Shown one piece after another: positions 1 to 10,019 of a stretch of DNA of 64,000 nt. Origin of the DNA: Nonomuraea indica. Lineage in GTDB: Bacteria > Actinomycetota > Actinomycetes > Streptosporangiales > Streptosporangiaceae. The translations under genes and the position numbers were made by a program. The stretch spans positions 38,937-102,936 of the forward strand of contig NZ_KZ559476.1 in the NCBI RefSeq assembly GCF_002850745.1, read 5' to 3'. Each line of letters starts with the position of its first letter. Position 1 is the stretch's first letter. The notes under the pieces were generated by a model. It searched no databases and was not told the origin of the DNA. It was given only the letters and a program-made list of their open reading frames with translations.

Positions 1-30
1 CTCGCGCCGATCTTCCGGCAGGATTCGTCT

Positions 31-1863
31 ATGCCCTTCTGGCCGTCCCCCATCTCCACGACCGACGTCGCCCGCTCCGGTCTCCGCCTGGGCTGGCCCA
101 CCGCGCTCGACGGCCAGGTGTGGTGGACGGAGGACCGGCCCGACGAGGGCGGCCGCACGACGGTCATGCGCCGCGCCACCGACGGCACCCGCGCCGAGCT
201 GCTGCCCGCCCCGTGGAACGCCCGCACGCGCGTCCACGAGTACGGCGGACGGCCCTACACGGTGACCCCCGCCGGCGAGGTCGTCTTCGCCAACCTCGCC
301 GACCAGCGCCTCTACCTGCTGCGCGACGCCACGCCCGACCCGCTCACCCCCGACGACGGCTGCCGCTACGCCGACCTGCTCGTCCACGACGGCCACGTGT
401 GGTGCGTCCGCGAGCACCACCACGACGACGGCAAGGTGTCACGCGCCATCGTCTCCATCCCGCTCGACGGCGGCCAGGCGCGCGAGCACGCCGCCGGCGC
501 CGACTTCTACGCCTCCCCCGCGATCTCCCCCGACGGGCGGCATCTCGCCTACGTGTGCTGGAACCATCCGCGCATGCCGTGGAACGGCACCGAGGTGCGC
601 GTCACCCGCCTGGCCGACGGCGCGTCATGGACGGTCAGGGGCGGCACGGCCGAGTCGGTCCTCGCACCGCAGTGGAAGGACGACGACCACCTCTACCTGA
701 TCTCCGACTGGTCCGGCTGGTGGAACCTCTACCAGATCGGCGTCCACGGCACCTCTCCCCAGGCGCTCTTCCCCGCCGAGGAGGAGTTCGCCTGGCCGCT
801 GTGGCAACTGGGCGGCCGCCCGTACGCGGTGCTGCCCGACGGGCGGCTCGCGGTGCTGCACGGGCGCGGCGACCTGCGGCTGGGGCTGCTCGATCCGGCC
901 TCCGGCGAGCTGACCGGCCTCGACGTGCCCTACGAGGGCTGGGATCCCGCGCTGGCCGTGGACGGCGCGACCCTCGTCGGGGTGGGGTACGGCCCGGCCG
1001 TGCCGCGGTCGGTCGTCCGGGTCGACACCGTGACGGGACGGGTGGAAGGGCTGCGCCGCGATGTGGCCGAGCTGCCCGACATCGCCTATCTGCCCGTGCC
1101 GCGCCGGGTGGAGCTCCCCGGGCGGTTCGGGCGCCACGTGCACGCCCGGCTCTACCCTCCGGCCAACCCGGCCGTGAGCCCCTCGGAGCCCCCACCGTAC
1201 GTGATCTTCGTGCACGGCGGGCCGACCTCGCACGACACCACGGCGCTCGACCTCGGCAAGGCGCTGCTCACCTCGCGCGGCATCGGCGTGCTCAGCGTCG
1301 ACTACGGCGGGTCCACCGGCTACGGCCGGGCCTACCGCGAACGGCTCAGAGGCCAGTGGGGCGTCGTAGACGTCGAGGACACCATCGCGGCGGCCGAGTG
1401 GCTCGCCGCCGAAGGGCTGGCCGACCCGGCCCGCATCGCGGTGCGCGGCGGCAGCGCCGGAGGCTGGACCGTGATGGCGGCCTGCTGCCGGTCCGGTGCG
1501 TTCGCGGGCGGCGTGTCCTACTACGGCGTGAGCGCGCTGGCGCCGCTCAACGCCCACACCCACGACTTCGAGTCCCGCTACGTGGAGTGGCTCGTCGGGC
1601 CCGAGGACCCGCACCTCTACGCCACCCGCGAACCACTCGCCCTGGTCGACGGCGTGTCCTGCCCGATGCTGCTGTTGCAGGGGCTGGACGATCCGGTCGT
1701 GCCGCCCGAGCAGTCGGCCGCCTTCGCCGACGCCCTGTCGGAGCGCGGCGTGCCGTGCACCTACCTGACGTTCGAGGGCGAGTCGCACGGGTTCCGGCGC
1801 GCCGAGACCCGGGCCACCGCCCTTGCCGCCGAGCTGGCCTTCTACCAGCAGATCTTCACCTGA
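31..1863 (+). CDS. S9 family peptidase (prolyl oligopeptidase-like)
   Basis: A 610-residue cytoplasmic serine peptidase of the prolyl oligopeptidase/acylaminoacyl-peptidase family, expected to cleave short peptides. The N-terminal half (about residues 40-350) has the repeating beta-propeller look of the S9 gate domain, with motifs such as SPDGRHLAY. The C-terminal half (about 370-610) is an alpha/beta-hydrolase. The catalytic triad is visible: Ser475 in RGGSAGG, Asp554 in QGLDDP and His586 in ESHGF. There is no signal peptide. The ATG at 31 follows a weak purine stretch (AGGA at about 19). The gene ends 12 bp before the stop of the convergent SDR gene. The family is clear; the substrate is not. 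Confidence 0.9.
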   Translation: MPFWPSPISTTDVARSGLRLGWPTALDGQVWWTEDRPDEGGRTTVMRRATDGTRAELLPAPWNARTRVHEYGGRPYTVTPAGEVVFANLADQRLYLLRDATPDPLTPDDGCRYADLLVHDGHVWCVREHHHDDGKVSRAIVSIPLDGGQAREHAAGADFYASPAISPDGRHLAYVCWNHPRMPWNGTEVRVTRLADGASWTVRGGTAESVLAPQWKDDDHLYLISDWSGWWNLYQIGVHGTSPQALFPAEEEFAWPLWQLGGRPYAVLPDGRLAVLHGRGDLRLGLLDPASGELTGLDVPYEGWDPALAVDGATLVGVGYGPAVPRSVVRVDTVTGRVEGLRRDVAELPDIAYLPVPRRVELPGRFGRHVHARLYPPANPAVSPSEPPPYVIFVHGGPTSHDTTALDLGKALLTSRGIGVLSVDYGGSTGYGRAYRERLRGQWGVVDVEDTIAAAEWLAAEGLADPARIAVRGGSAGGWTVMAACCRSGAFAGGVSYYGVSALAPLNAHTHDFESRYVEWLVGPEDPHLYATREPLALVDGVSCPMLLLQGLDDPVVPPEQSAAFADALSERGVPCTYLTFEGESHGFRRAETRATALAAELAFYQQIFT

Positions 1864-1875
1864 GCGTCGCCGGGC

Positions 1876-2676
1876 CTAGCCCTTGCGCCACTCTCCCGAG
1901 CTGAGGGCGCCCGCGGCCTGGGGACCCATCAGCCCGAGGCCGCCGTCCACGAACAGCGACGCCCCTGTCACGTACGAGGCGCCCGGACCGGCCAGGAACG
2001 TCACCACCGCCGCCACCTCGCGGGCGTCACCGGCACGCGCGATCGGGTAGCCGGGCCGGGTGCCCGTCTGCGGAGGCAGGTCCTCCTGACCCGTCATCGG
2101 TGTGGCGATCTCCCCGGGCGCCACGGTGTTGACCGTGATCCCGAACTCCGCCAGCTCCAGCGCCAGCACCCGGCTCAGCATCCGCAGCCCGCCCTTGGCC
2201 GCGCAGTACGGCCCGGACCCCACGCGGGGATACTCCTCGTGCACGCTGGTCACGTTGACGATCCGGCCGCCGCGCCCCGAGCCGATCATGCGCCGGGCGG
2301 CCCGCTGCGCGCACAGGAACGGTCCGTCGAGGTCCACCGCGACGACCTCCCGCCACCGGTGGTAGCTCATGTCCAGCACCGGCTCGGCACTGCCGGTGCC
2401 GGCGTTGTTGACCAGCACTCCCAGCCCGCCCAGTTCCTCGGCCAGGTCGTCGACCACCGCCGCGGCGCGTTCGGGGTCGGTCAGGTCGTGGCGGCGCAAC
2501 GCGGCGGCCTTGCCCAGCTCGCGTACCGCGGCGGCCGTGTCCTCGGCCCCGTCGCTGTCCTCGTGGAACGTGATGCCCACGTCGAACCCCTGCTCGGCCA
2601 GCGCCACGGCCGTCGCCTTGCCGATGCCGGAGTCGGCGCCCGTGACGATCGCGACCCGGTCGTACCCCTCGCTCAT
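1876..2676 (-). CDS. Short-chain dehydrogenase/reductase (SDR)
   Basis: A classical NAD(P)-dependent SDR of 266 residues. The cofactor motif TGADSGIG is at residues 12-19, NNAG at 90-93, catalytic Ser144 in NVTSV, and the Tyr157/Lys161 pair in YCAAK. The C-terminal VTGASLFVDGG is typical of FabG/glucose-dehydrogenase-like SDRs. A strong Shine-Dalgarno (GGGGGAGGA) sits just upstream of the ATG at 2676. It is convergent with the S9 peptidase. The substrate cannot be deduced from the sequence or neighbours. Confidence 0.9.
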   Translation of the reverse strand: MSEGYDRVAIVTGADSGIGKATAVALAEQGFDVGITFHEDSDGAEDTAAAVRELGKAAALRRHDLTDPERAAAVVDDLAEELGGLGVLVNNAGTGSAEPVLDMSYHRWREVVAVDLDGPFLCAQRAARRMIGSGRGGRIVNVTSVHEEYPRVGSGPYCAAKGGLRMLSRVLALELAEFGITVNTVAPGEIATPMTGQEDLPPQTGTRPGYPIARAGDAREVAAVVTFLAGPGASYVTGASLFVDGGLGLMGPQAAGALSSGEWRKG

Positions 2677-2773
2677 GTCCTCCCCCTTCGGAACGGACGG
2701 TCAGATGCGGGGCTCCTGCCCCGGATGCGACCCTCCACCCGTAGGGGGCGGCCTTCCGCGATCCGCTGGACGG

Positions 2774-4390
2774 TCAGCGGGCGAACTCTGTGGCGCGGGA
2801 CTCCCTCACCACGGTGATGCGGATCTGGCCGGGGTAGGTCAGCTCCTCCTCCACCTGCTTGGCCACGTCGCGGGCGATGACCTGCGCCTGGATGTCGTCG
2901 ATCGCGTCGGGCTTGACCATGACGCGGATCTCCCGCCCGGCCTGCATGGCGAAGACCTTGTCGACCCCGTCGTAGGACTGCGCGATCTGCTCCAGCCGCT
3001 CCAGCCGCTTGACGTACGCCTCCAGCGACTCACGCCGGGCCCCGGGGCGGCTGCCGCTGACGGCGTCGGCCGCCTGGGTCAGCACCGCCTCGACGGTGCG
3101 GACCTCCACCTCGTTGTGGTGGGCCTCGATGGCGTGCACCACGTCCTCCGACTCGCCGTAGCGGCGGGCGATCTCCGCCCCGATGAGCGCGTGGCTGCCC
3201 TCCACCTCGTGCGTGAGCGCCTTGCCGATGTCGTGCAGCAGCGCACAGCGCTTCAGCAGCCGCTGGTCCAGCTTGAGCTCGGCCGCCATGATGCCGGCGA
3301 TGTGGGCCGACTCGATGAGGTGCTTGAGAACGTTCTGCCCGTAGGAGGTGCGGTAGCGGAGCTGGCCGAGCAGCAGCGTCAGCTCCGGATGCATGTCGGT
3401 GATGCCGAGCTCGACCAGGGCGTCCTCGCCGGCCCGGGCGCACAGGTCCTGGACCTCGGCCCGGCTGCGCTCGTGGGCCTCCTCGATGCGCTGCGGGTGG
3501 ATGCGGCCGTCGAGCACCAGCTTCTCGAGGGTCAGCCTGGCCGTCTCCCGTCGTACCGGGTCGAAGCACGACAGCAGCACCGCTTCGGGGGTGTCGTCGA
3601 TGATCAGGTTGACGCCGGTGGTCGACTCGAACGCCCGGATGTTGCGCCCCTCGCGACCGATGATGCGCCCCTTCATCTCGTCACCCGGCAGGTGCAGCAC
3701 GCTCACCACCGACTCCGCCGTCTGCTCGGCCGCCAGTCGCTGCATCGCCAACGTCACGATCTTGGTCGCGCGCTTCTCGCCCTCCCGGCGGGCCTCGCCC
3801 TCGATCTGCCGGATGATGAGGGCGGCCTCGCGCTTGGCATGGTTCTCGATCTCCATGACCAGCTCGGCCTTGGCCTGCTCCGCCGTCAGCCCGGCGACCC
3901 GTTCGAGGATGGCCCGCCGCTCGTCCTCCACCTGCAGCAGCTCGGCCCGCCGGTCGGCCAGCTCGATCTCGGTCTCGGCCAGCTTGCGCTCGCGTTCGGC
4001 CTGCCTGCGGGCCTCCTCGTCGAGCCGCTGCTCACGCTCGGCCAGGCGGCCCTCGCGGCGTTCGAGGTCGGCCCGCAGTTCCTTGAGCTCGGACTTGAGT
4101 ATCCGGCTCTCCCCCTCGACCTCGCGCCGCATCTGCACGGCGCTCTCGGCCGCCGCCTCCGACCGGCGCAGGATCTCCTCGGCGTCGGACCGGGCCTTCC
4201 CGCGGATCTCACCGGCCTCCTGGCGGGCCTGCTCCAGCTCCTCGTTGACGGCCTGCACCTGCTCGGGGGTGGGTGTGAACGCCTGGGGAACGCCGCCGGA
4301 CGTCCGCCGCACCACCACCCACAGCGCGCCGATCATCCCGAACGTGAGCAGGAGCACCGCCACTGAAAGCACCACGACAAGCGGCCCCAT
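2774..4390 (-). CDS. rny: Ribonuclease Y
   Basis: A membrane-anchored endoribonuclease that starts mRNA turnover. The 538 residues show the full family layout: an N-terminal membrane helix (about residues 3-27), a long charged coiled coil rich in Glu, Arg and Ala (about 45-200), a KH RNA-binding domain with GREGRNIRAFE (about 235-300), and an HD metal-dependent phosphohydrolase domain with LLHDIGKA (His/Asp about 386-387). Length is normal for the family. In many actinobacteria this gene lies beyond recX; here it lies on the far side of lhr and faces away from recA, which matters for the rearrangement proposed in the findings. Confidence 0.95.
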   Translation of the reverse strand: MGPLVVVLSVAVLLLTFGMIGALWVVVRRTSGGVPQAFTPTPEQVQAVNEELEQARQEAGEIRGKARSDAEEILRRSEAAAESAVQMRREVEGESRILKSELKELRADLERREGRLAEREQRLDEEARRQAERERKLAETEIELADRRAELLQVEDERRAILERVAGLTAEQAKAELVMEIENHAKREAALIIRQIEGEARREGEKRATKIVTLAMQRLAAEQTAESVVSVLHLPGDEMKGRIIGREGRNIRAFESTTGVNLIIDDTPEAVLLSCFDPVRRETARLTLEKLVLDGRIHPQRIEEAHERSRAEVQDLCARAGEDALVELGITDMHPELTLLLGQLRYRTSYGQNVLKHLIESAHIAGIMAAELKLDQRLLKRCALLHDIGKALTHEVEGSHALIGAEIARRYGESEDVVHAIEAHHNEVEVRTVEAVLTQAADAVSGSRPGARRESLEAYVKRLERLEQIAQSYDGVDKVFAMQAGREIRVMVKPDAIDDIQAQVIARDVAKQVEEELTYPGQIRITVVRESRATEFAR

Positions 4391-4922
4391 GTGCGCCCTG
4401 CCCTCCTCGCCTCGTCACACCTCGAAAGGCGGCCGGTCAATTGCGGGAGGGGTCACCTGTGCACAGCGGAAAGCCGGTCGGCGGCAACGCCGCGCCGACA
4501 CAGCGACGCGTGTCACGCACGCCAAGGCTGACCGGGCGCCGACCTGGGCCACCGGCACCTCGTCTGTCTCGATCGACCAAGCTCGTTCGTCTGTCAGTTC
4601 ACCGGTATGGCAATCCGCTGCGCGGAGTAACTCCCTCACTGCCGTCGAGGTTATGCGTCGAACAGGTCACGAGCAAGCAAACGCGTTATCAAGCGTGTCT
4701 TATGGGTCATCATCTCTTCATTCGACTGGATATTCCCGGCCGCACGAGAATTGCCCACATACATCCGCAAAGGCTCCCGTTCGCGCGTCGCCACTCCCCC
4801 GGTCCGCCCACCCCGGCACACCCGGGCCCCCGCACCGCAGTGCCCCGCCTCGGGCGTCCCCGAAGACTCCCAGGCCCTCAGGGACGCCTCCGGAGCCCCG
4901 GGTCTCAGCGGGTCGCAGCCGG
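4391..4922. other. Intergenic region between lhr and rny
   Basis: No convincing gene is visible in these 532 bp; the open frames lack ribosome-binding sites and family motifs. The stretch around 4680-4760 is clearly less GC-rich than its surroundings and probably contains the rny promoter. The lhr-proximal end holds a possible hairpin listed separately. Confidence 0.5.
4853..4888 (-). terminator. Possible hairpin terminator downstream of lhr
   Basis: Inverted arms GGCGTCCC (4853-4860) and GGGACGCC (4881-4888) enclose a 20-nt loop, 35 bp past the lhr stop. There is no T-run, as is common in actinobacteria, so this is only a candidate. Confidence 0.3.
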
Positions 4923-7900
4923 TCAGGCCCGCAGCCGCAGCCCTCGGGGTGTCGGGTGGAACCCCGCCTCCTCCAGCGCGGCGCCCAACGGCGTGTCCAC
5001 GATCGAGGCGCCGTCGGCCCGCTCGACCGTCAGCTTGCCCAGCGCCCCGTCACGCACGGCCAGCGCGAGCGCGTCCACGGCGGGCCTGAGCCGCTCGCCG
5101 TCGGTGAACGACAGCAGCGTCTTGCCGCCGCGTTCGACGTAGAGCACCAGGAACCCGTCGACCAGCACGACGAGCGCCCCCGCCTTACGGCCGGGCTTGT
5201 GCGAGACGTCACCGGGATGCGCCGGCCACGGCAACGCGGCTCCGTACGGGTTCGCGGGATCGGCGGCGGCCAGGACCACCGCCCTGCGGGCCCCGCCGGG
5301 ACCCGCAGGGCGGTGGTGCTGCCGGGACCCACCGGGACCCGCGCCACGGCTACCGTCATCACGGCCACCGTCATCACGGCCACCGTCGTCACGGCCTGGC
5401 ACCCGCGGCGACAGGCCGTCCCCGTCGGCCCAGCCCTCCGACGCGCCCGCGCCGCCCCGAGCCCCCGGCGCGATCCCCGGCGCCATGGCGCGCATGCGGT
5501 CCACCGCCCCCGGCAGCGCGAACTGCGCTCCCCCGAGCCCTTCCACGAAATAGCCCCGGCGGCACCGCCCGCTCTCCTCATAGGCGCGCAACACCTGGTA
5601 GACCGGCGTGAACCCGCCGGGCAACCGCTCGGACGTCACCGCTCCCCGGGTCACCACGCCGTGCCGTTCGAGCAGCACCTCCGCCTGTGCCTGCGCCCGC
5701 ATCGTCGCGTCGCCGCCCGGCTCGGGCAGCAGCCACCACCGCCCGCCCACGGTCGGCGGCCCGCTCCGCGTGGGCAGCACGGCCCGGCGCCGCCGCGTCG
5801 TCGCCGGGCGGTGGGCGGGCCGCCCGGAGCCGAGCGTGGCCCGCAGCGGCGCCAGCGTGTCACCCGACACCCGCCCCGCCCATACCAGGTCCCACAGCGC
5901 CGTGGTCAGCGCGCCGTCGTCGAGCGAGCCGAGCCGGTCGGACAGGCCGCGGAAGAACAGCGCCCCGCCCCCGCCGAGCGCCTCCAGCACCTGTTGGTGC
6001 AGCGGCGTCATGGTGACCTCGCCCGGCTCGGGCAGCAGCAGCGGCGCCGTGTCGGCGAAGTAGAGGCACACCCATCCGTCACCGCCCGGCAACGACCCCT
6101 GCCCCGTCCAGATCACCTCTCCGGAGGAGGTCAGCTCGTCGAGCAGTGCCGGATGGTAGCCGGGCACCCTTGACGGCAGCACCAGCGTCTCCAGTGCCGA
6201 AGCCGGCACGGCGGCGCCCTGGAGCTGCTCGATCGCGTGCACCAGCGCGTCCATCGCCCGAGCGGCCCCCACCCCACCGGCGCCAGGCGGCTCACCGTAC
6301 GGGCCACCGACGGCACCGGCTCTGCCTTGCGGACCGCCCCACGCTCCCACGCCACCTGCCGGACCGCCGCCCGCCAGACCGGCACCTGCCGACCCACCGC
6401 CCGCCGGACCGGCACCTGCCGAACCACCACCCGCCGAACCACCACCCGCCGAACCACCACCCGCCGTGCCGGACCCGCCCGGAAGGCCGGAGGCCCCCAC
6501 GCCGGACACGCCGGTGACGCCGTGCCAGGCGGACAGGAAGACGGCGAGCGTCTCCGCCGGGACTGGCTCCACCTCCTTGCGCAACCGGGCCAGCGACCTG
6601 CGCCGCAGCATGCGCAGCACCCCGGCGTCGCACCACTCGGCACCCCGGCCGCCCGGCCTGAACTCGCCGGCGACCAACCGCCCCGAGGCGGCCAGACGGT
6701 GCAGCGCGTCGCCGACGACCGCCACCCCCAGCCCGAACCTGGCCGCCGCCGTGCCCGCCTCGAACGGGCCACGCGTCCGGGCGTGCCGGGCGAGCAGGTC
6801 GGCCAGCGGGTCGGGCACGGGCTCCAGGAACGCGTGGGGAACCCCGACCGGCGGCGGCACGCCCAGCGCGTCACGCATCCTGGCGGCGTCCTCGATGGCC
6901 GCCCACTGCTCCTCACCCGCGATCCGCACCCGGATGGCCCGCCGGGCCCGTTCGAGCTCCTCCAGCCAGGCCGGGTCGCCGCCACGCACGCTCACGTCGG
7001 GAGGCAGCAGCGGGCCGTGCGAACGGAGCAGGTCGGCGAGGTCCTCCACGTCGCGCAACGGCCGGTCGAGCCGGGCCAGCTCACGCTCGGCGTCGGAGAT
7101 CACGTCAGGGTCGAGCAGCTCCCGCAGGTCGGCCTGGCCGAGCAGCTCGGCCAGCAGCGTGGTGTCGAGCGCCAGTGCCTGCGCCCGGCGTTCGGCCAGC
7201 GGCGCGTCGCCCTCGTACATGAAGGCGCCCACGTAGTGGAACAGCAGGGACGCCGCGAACGGCGAGGCCTGCGACGTCTCCACCTCGACGACGCGCACGG
7301 TGCGCGCGGCGATGTCGCGCATGAGCCGCACCAGCCCCGGCACGTCGAACACGTCCTGCAGGCACTCGCGCATCGTCTCCAGCACGATCGGGAACGAGGC
7401 GTAGCGCGAGGCCACCCCCAGCAGGTGAGCCGCCCGCTGGCGCTGCTGCCAGAGCGGGCTGCGCCGCCCGGGCGTGCGGCGGGGCAGCAGCAACGCACGG
7501 CCGGCGCACTCCCTGAACCGCGACGCGAACATCGCCGACCCGCCGAGCTCCTCGGTGACGATCTGCTCGATCTCCTCCGGGTCGAACGCCGCCACGTCGG
7601 ACGGCGGCTCGGCCAGCGTGTCGGGGATGCGCAGCACGATCCCGTCGTCGGAGTGCACGGCCTGCACGTCGACGCCGTAACGCTCGCGCAGCCGCCGGTT
7701 GATCGCCAGCGCCCAGGGGGCGTGCACCCGGGCCCCGTACGGGGAGTGGATGACCACGCGCCAGTCGCCCAGCTCATCATGAAAGCGCTCCACGAGCAGG
7801 GTCCGGTCGTCTGGCACATAGCCGGTGGCCTCGCGCTGCTCCGCCAGGTAGGACAGCAGGTTGGCCGCGGCGTACGCGTCGAGACCCGCCGCGCGCAGGC

Positions 7901-10019
7901 GCTCGCCGGAGCCGCCGCCCGCGTGCTCGCGCAGGAAGGAGCCGATGGCGCGGCCCAGCTCGGCGGGACGCCCGGGGGCGTCGCCATGCCAGAAGGGCAG
8001 CTTGCCCGGCTGGCCGGGAGCCGGCGAGACCAGCACCCGGTCGGCCGTGATGTCCTCGATGCGCCACGACGTCGCGCCGAGCACGAACACGTCGCCGACC
8101 CGCGACTCGTAGACCATCTCCTCGTCCAGCTCGCCGACCCGGGAGGCCTTCTCCCCGACGAGGAACACGCCGAACGTGCCGCGGTCGGGGATCGTGCCGC
8201 CGTTGGTGACCGCGAGCCGCTGCGCGCCGGGCCGGCCGCGCAGCGTGCCCGTGACCCGATCCCACACCACGCGCGCCCGCAGCTCGGCGAACTCCTCGCT
8301 CGGATAGCGCCCGGCCAGCATGTCGAGGGTGGCCTCCAGCGCGGACCGCGGCAGCGTCGCGTAGGGGGCGGCCCGCTTGACCACGCTCTCCAGCTCGTCG
8401 ACGGTCCACTCGTCGAGCGCGGTCATCGCCACGATCTGCTGCGCCAGCACGTCGAGGGGGTTGCGCGGATAACGCAGCTCCTCGATCTCGCCGCTCTTCA
8501 TCCGCTCGGCCACCACGGCCGTCTGCACCAGGTCGCCCCGGTATTTCGGGAAGATGACGCCCTTGGACACGGCACCCACCTGGTGACCGGCACGGCCGAT
8601 GCGCTGCAGCCCGCTGGCCACGCTCGGCGGAGCCTCGACACAGGCGACCAGGTCGACGGCGCCCATGTCGATGCCGAGCTCCAGGCTGGAGGTGGCGACC
8701 ACGGCCGGCAGCCGGCCCGACTTGAGCGCCTCCTCGATCTGCGCGCGCTCCTCCTTCGACACCGAGCCGTGGTGGGCGCGGACGATCTCGGAGAGCACTC
8801 CCCTGCTCGCGCCTGCCTGGGCCATCATCTCGGCGGGCGTCCGCCGCGCGGGCTCGGACGCCGCCTGCCCGCCGGCCGCACCGCGCCCGCCCGCCGCATC
8901 CCTGCCCGCTGCGTCCCTGCCCGCCGGGCGCCCGGTCTCATGGCCAGGGCGCTCGGTCCCCTCACCAGCGCGCTCGGTCTCGCCAGGGCGCTCGGTCTGA
9001 TGGCCGGTGCGCCACGAGGACCCGTCGGCCGGGGTCTCCCAGATCGACAGGTCGACCTGGTCCGCCCCACCCCGCGCCCGGTCGTAGGCCAGCTCGTTGA
9101 GCCGGGCGCACAACCGCTCGGCGAGCCGCCTGGAGTTGGCGAACACGATCGTCGAGTCGTGGGCCGCGATCAGGTCGAACAGGTGCTCCTCGACATGCGG
9201 CCAGATGGACCGGTTGACCGGCTCCGCGGCGAACTCCTCGCCGTCGGCGGGGCGGGGCGCCCCCTCGGTCTGCGTCATGTCCTCGACGGGGACGACGACC
9301 TCGATCTCGATGCGCTTGTCGGAAGGCGGCTGCACCACGGTCGCCGGCCGCGAGCCGCCGAGGAAGGCGGCGACCTCGCTCACCGGACGGACGGTCGCCG
9401 ACAGCCCGATGCGCTGCGCCGGCCGGTCGAGCAGCGCGTCGAGCCGCTCCAGGCTCAGCGCCAGATGGGCGCCGCGCTTGGTGGCGGCCACCGCGTGCAC
9501 CTCGTCCACGATGACCGTGCGCACGCCACGCAGCGCCTCCCGCGCCTGACTCGTGAGCAGCAGGAACAGCGACTCCGGCGTCGTGATGAGGATGTCGGAC
9601 GGCTTGGCGGCGAAGCGCCTGCGGTGGTCGGCCGGCGTGTCACCGGACCGGATCGCCACCGAGATCTCCGGCACGGGCAGCCCCAGCCGCCTGGCCGTCT
9701 GCTCCAGACCGGTCAGCGGGGCGCGCAGGTTGCGCTCGACGTCCACGGCCAGCGCCTTGAGCGGCGAGACGTAGAGCACCTTGGTGCGACTCCTGCCCGG
9801 CGCCGCCTCCGTCTCGCCCTCGGCCTGGCCGGTCGCCAGCCGGTCGAGCGACCACAGGAAGGCCGCCAGCGTCTTGCCCGAGCCCGTCGGCGCGACGACC
9901 AGCGTGTTGTCCCCACGCGCGATGGACGCCCAGGCGCCCTCCTGCGCGGCGGTGGGCGCGGCGAAGGCCCCGGCGAACCATTGCCTGGTCACCTGGCTGA
10001 AGTGGTCGAGCGAGCTCAC
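4923..10019 (-). CDS. lhr: Large Lhr-type ATP-dependent helicase
   Basis: A superfamily 2 DNA helicase (long helicase-related, repair-linked). I chose the GTG at 10019 because family members begin with a motif like LDHFSQVTRQWF; earlier starts up to 10163 would run into the divergent VOC promoter. This gives 1,698 residues, longer than the roughly 1,500 of E. coli Lhr. Motifs: Walker A APTGSGKT (43-50), DEVH (about 169-172), SAT (about 206), VATSSLELGID, and QRIGRAGHQ (about 473). A long Lhr-core/C-terminal region follows. The extra length comes from three low-complexity inserts: about 336-398 (TERPGE/GRDAA repeats), 1176-1255 (GGGSA repeats) and 1516-1583 (RDDGG repeats). In other actinobacteria lhr usually sits next to nei; here nei is 34 kb away. 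Confidence 0.93.
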   Translation of the reverse strand: MSSLDHFSQVTRQWFAGAFAAPTAAQEGAWASIARGDNTLVVAPTGSGKTLAAFLWSLDRLATGQAEGETEAAPGRSRTKVLYVSPLKALAVDVERNLRAPLTGLEQTARRLGLPVPEISVAIRSGDTPADHRRRFAAKPSDILITTPESLFLLLTSQAREALRGVRTVIVDEVHAVAATKRGAHLALSLERLDALLDRPAQRIGLSATVRPVSEVAAFLGGSRPATVVQPPSDKRIEIEVVVPVEDMTQTEGAPRPADGEEFAAEPVNRSIWPHVEEHLFDLIAAHDSTIVFANSRRLAERLCARLNELAYDRARGGADQVDLSIWETPADGSSWRTGHQTERPGETERAGEGTERPGHETGRPAGRDAAGRDAAGGRGAAGGQAASEPARRTPAEMMAQAGASRGVLSEIVRAHHGSVSKEERAQIEEALKSGRLPAVVATSSLELGIDMGAVDLVACVEAPPSVASGLQRIGRAGHQVGAVSKGVIFPKYRGDLVQTAVVAERMKSGEIEELRYPRNPLDVLAQQIVAMTALDEWTVDELESVVKRAAPYATLPRSALEATLDMLAGRYPSEEFAELRARVVWDRVTGTLRGRPGAQRLAVTNGGTIPDRGTFGVFLVGEKASRVGELDEEMVYESRVGDVFVLGATSWRIEDITADRVLVSPAPGQPGKLPFWHGDAPGRPAELGRAIGSFLREHAGGGSGERLRAAGLDAYAAANLLSYLAEQREATGYVPDDRTLLVERFHDELGDWRVVIHSPYGARVHAPWALAINRRLRERYGVDVQAVHSDDGIVLRIPDTLAEPPSDVAAFDPEEIEQIVTEELGGSAMFASRFRECAGRALLLPRRTPGRRSPLWQQRQRAAHLLGVASRYASFPIVLETMRECLQDVFDVPGLVRLMRDIAARTVRVVEVETSQASPFAASLLFHYVGAFMYEGDAPLAERRAQALALDTTLLAELLGQADLRELLDPDVISDAERELARLDRPLRDVEDLADLLRSHGPLLPPDVSVRGGDPAWLEELERARRAIRVRIAGEEQWAAIEDAARMRDALGVPPPVGVPHAFLEPVPDPLADLLARHARTRGPFEAGTAAARFGLGVAVVGDALHRLAASGRLVAGEFRPGGRGAEWCDAGVLRMLRRRSLARLRKEVEPVPAETLAVFLSAWHGVTGVSGVGASGLPGGSGTAGGGSAGGGSAGGGSAGAGPAGGGSAGAGLAGGGPAGGVGAWGGPQGRAGAVGGPYGEPPGAGGVGAARAMDALVHAIEQLQGAAVPASALETLVLPSRVPGYHPALLDELTSSGEVIWTGQGSLPGGDGWVCLYFADTAPLLLPEPGEVTMTPLHQQVLEALGGGGALFFRGLSDRLGSLDDGALTTALWDLVWAGRVSGDTLAPLRATLGSGRPAHRPATTRRRRAVLPTRSGPPTVGGRWWLLPEPGGDATMRAQAQAEVLLERHGVVTRGAVTSERLPGGFTPVYQVLRAYEESGRCRRGYFVEGLGGAQFALPGAVDRMRAMAPGIAPGARGGAGASEGWADGDGLSPRVPGRDDGGRDDGGRDDGSRGAGPGGSRQHHRPAGPGGARRAVVLAAADPANPYGAALPWPAHPGDVSHKPGRKAGALVVLVDGFLVLYVERGGKTLLSFTDGERLRPAVDALALAVRDGALGKLTVERADGASIVDTPLGAALEEAGFHPTPRGLRLRA
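5275..5317. repeat. Perfect 16-bp inverted repeat inside lhr
   Basis: The arms at 5275-5290 and 5302-5317 are exact reverse complements, separated by 11 nt. The hairpin encodes part of the third low-complexity insert of Lhr (around HHRPAGPGGARRAVV). A stem this long within a coding sequence is unusual. Confidence 0.8.
5353..5396. repeat. 15-bp tandem repeat in lhr (three units)
   Basis: Units start at 5353, 5368 and 5383 (CCGTCATCACGGCCA and variants). On the coding strand they give the peptide repeat RDDGG-RDDGG-RDDGS. The repeat is in frame, so it lengthens the protein without breaking it. Confidence 0.8.
6421..6465. repeat. 15-bp perfect tandem repeat in lhr (three units)
   Basis: Three identical copies of GAACCACCACCCGCC encode GGGSA pentapeptides within a longer Gly-rich insert (about 6255-6490). 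Degenerate copies continue on both sides. Confidence 0.85.

Noticed and set aside
2369..6173. Long open frames opposite rny and lhr
   Set aside because: They are shadows created by GC-rich codon bias on the other strand; their composition (Arg/Ser or His/Leu/Gly-rich) matches no protein family, while the minus strand encodes rny and lhr.
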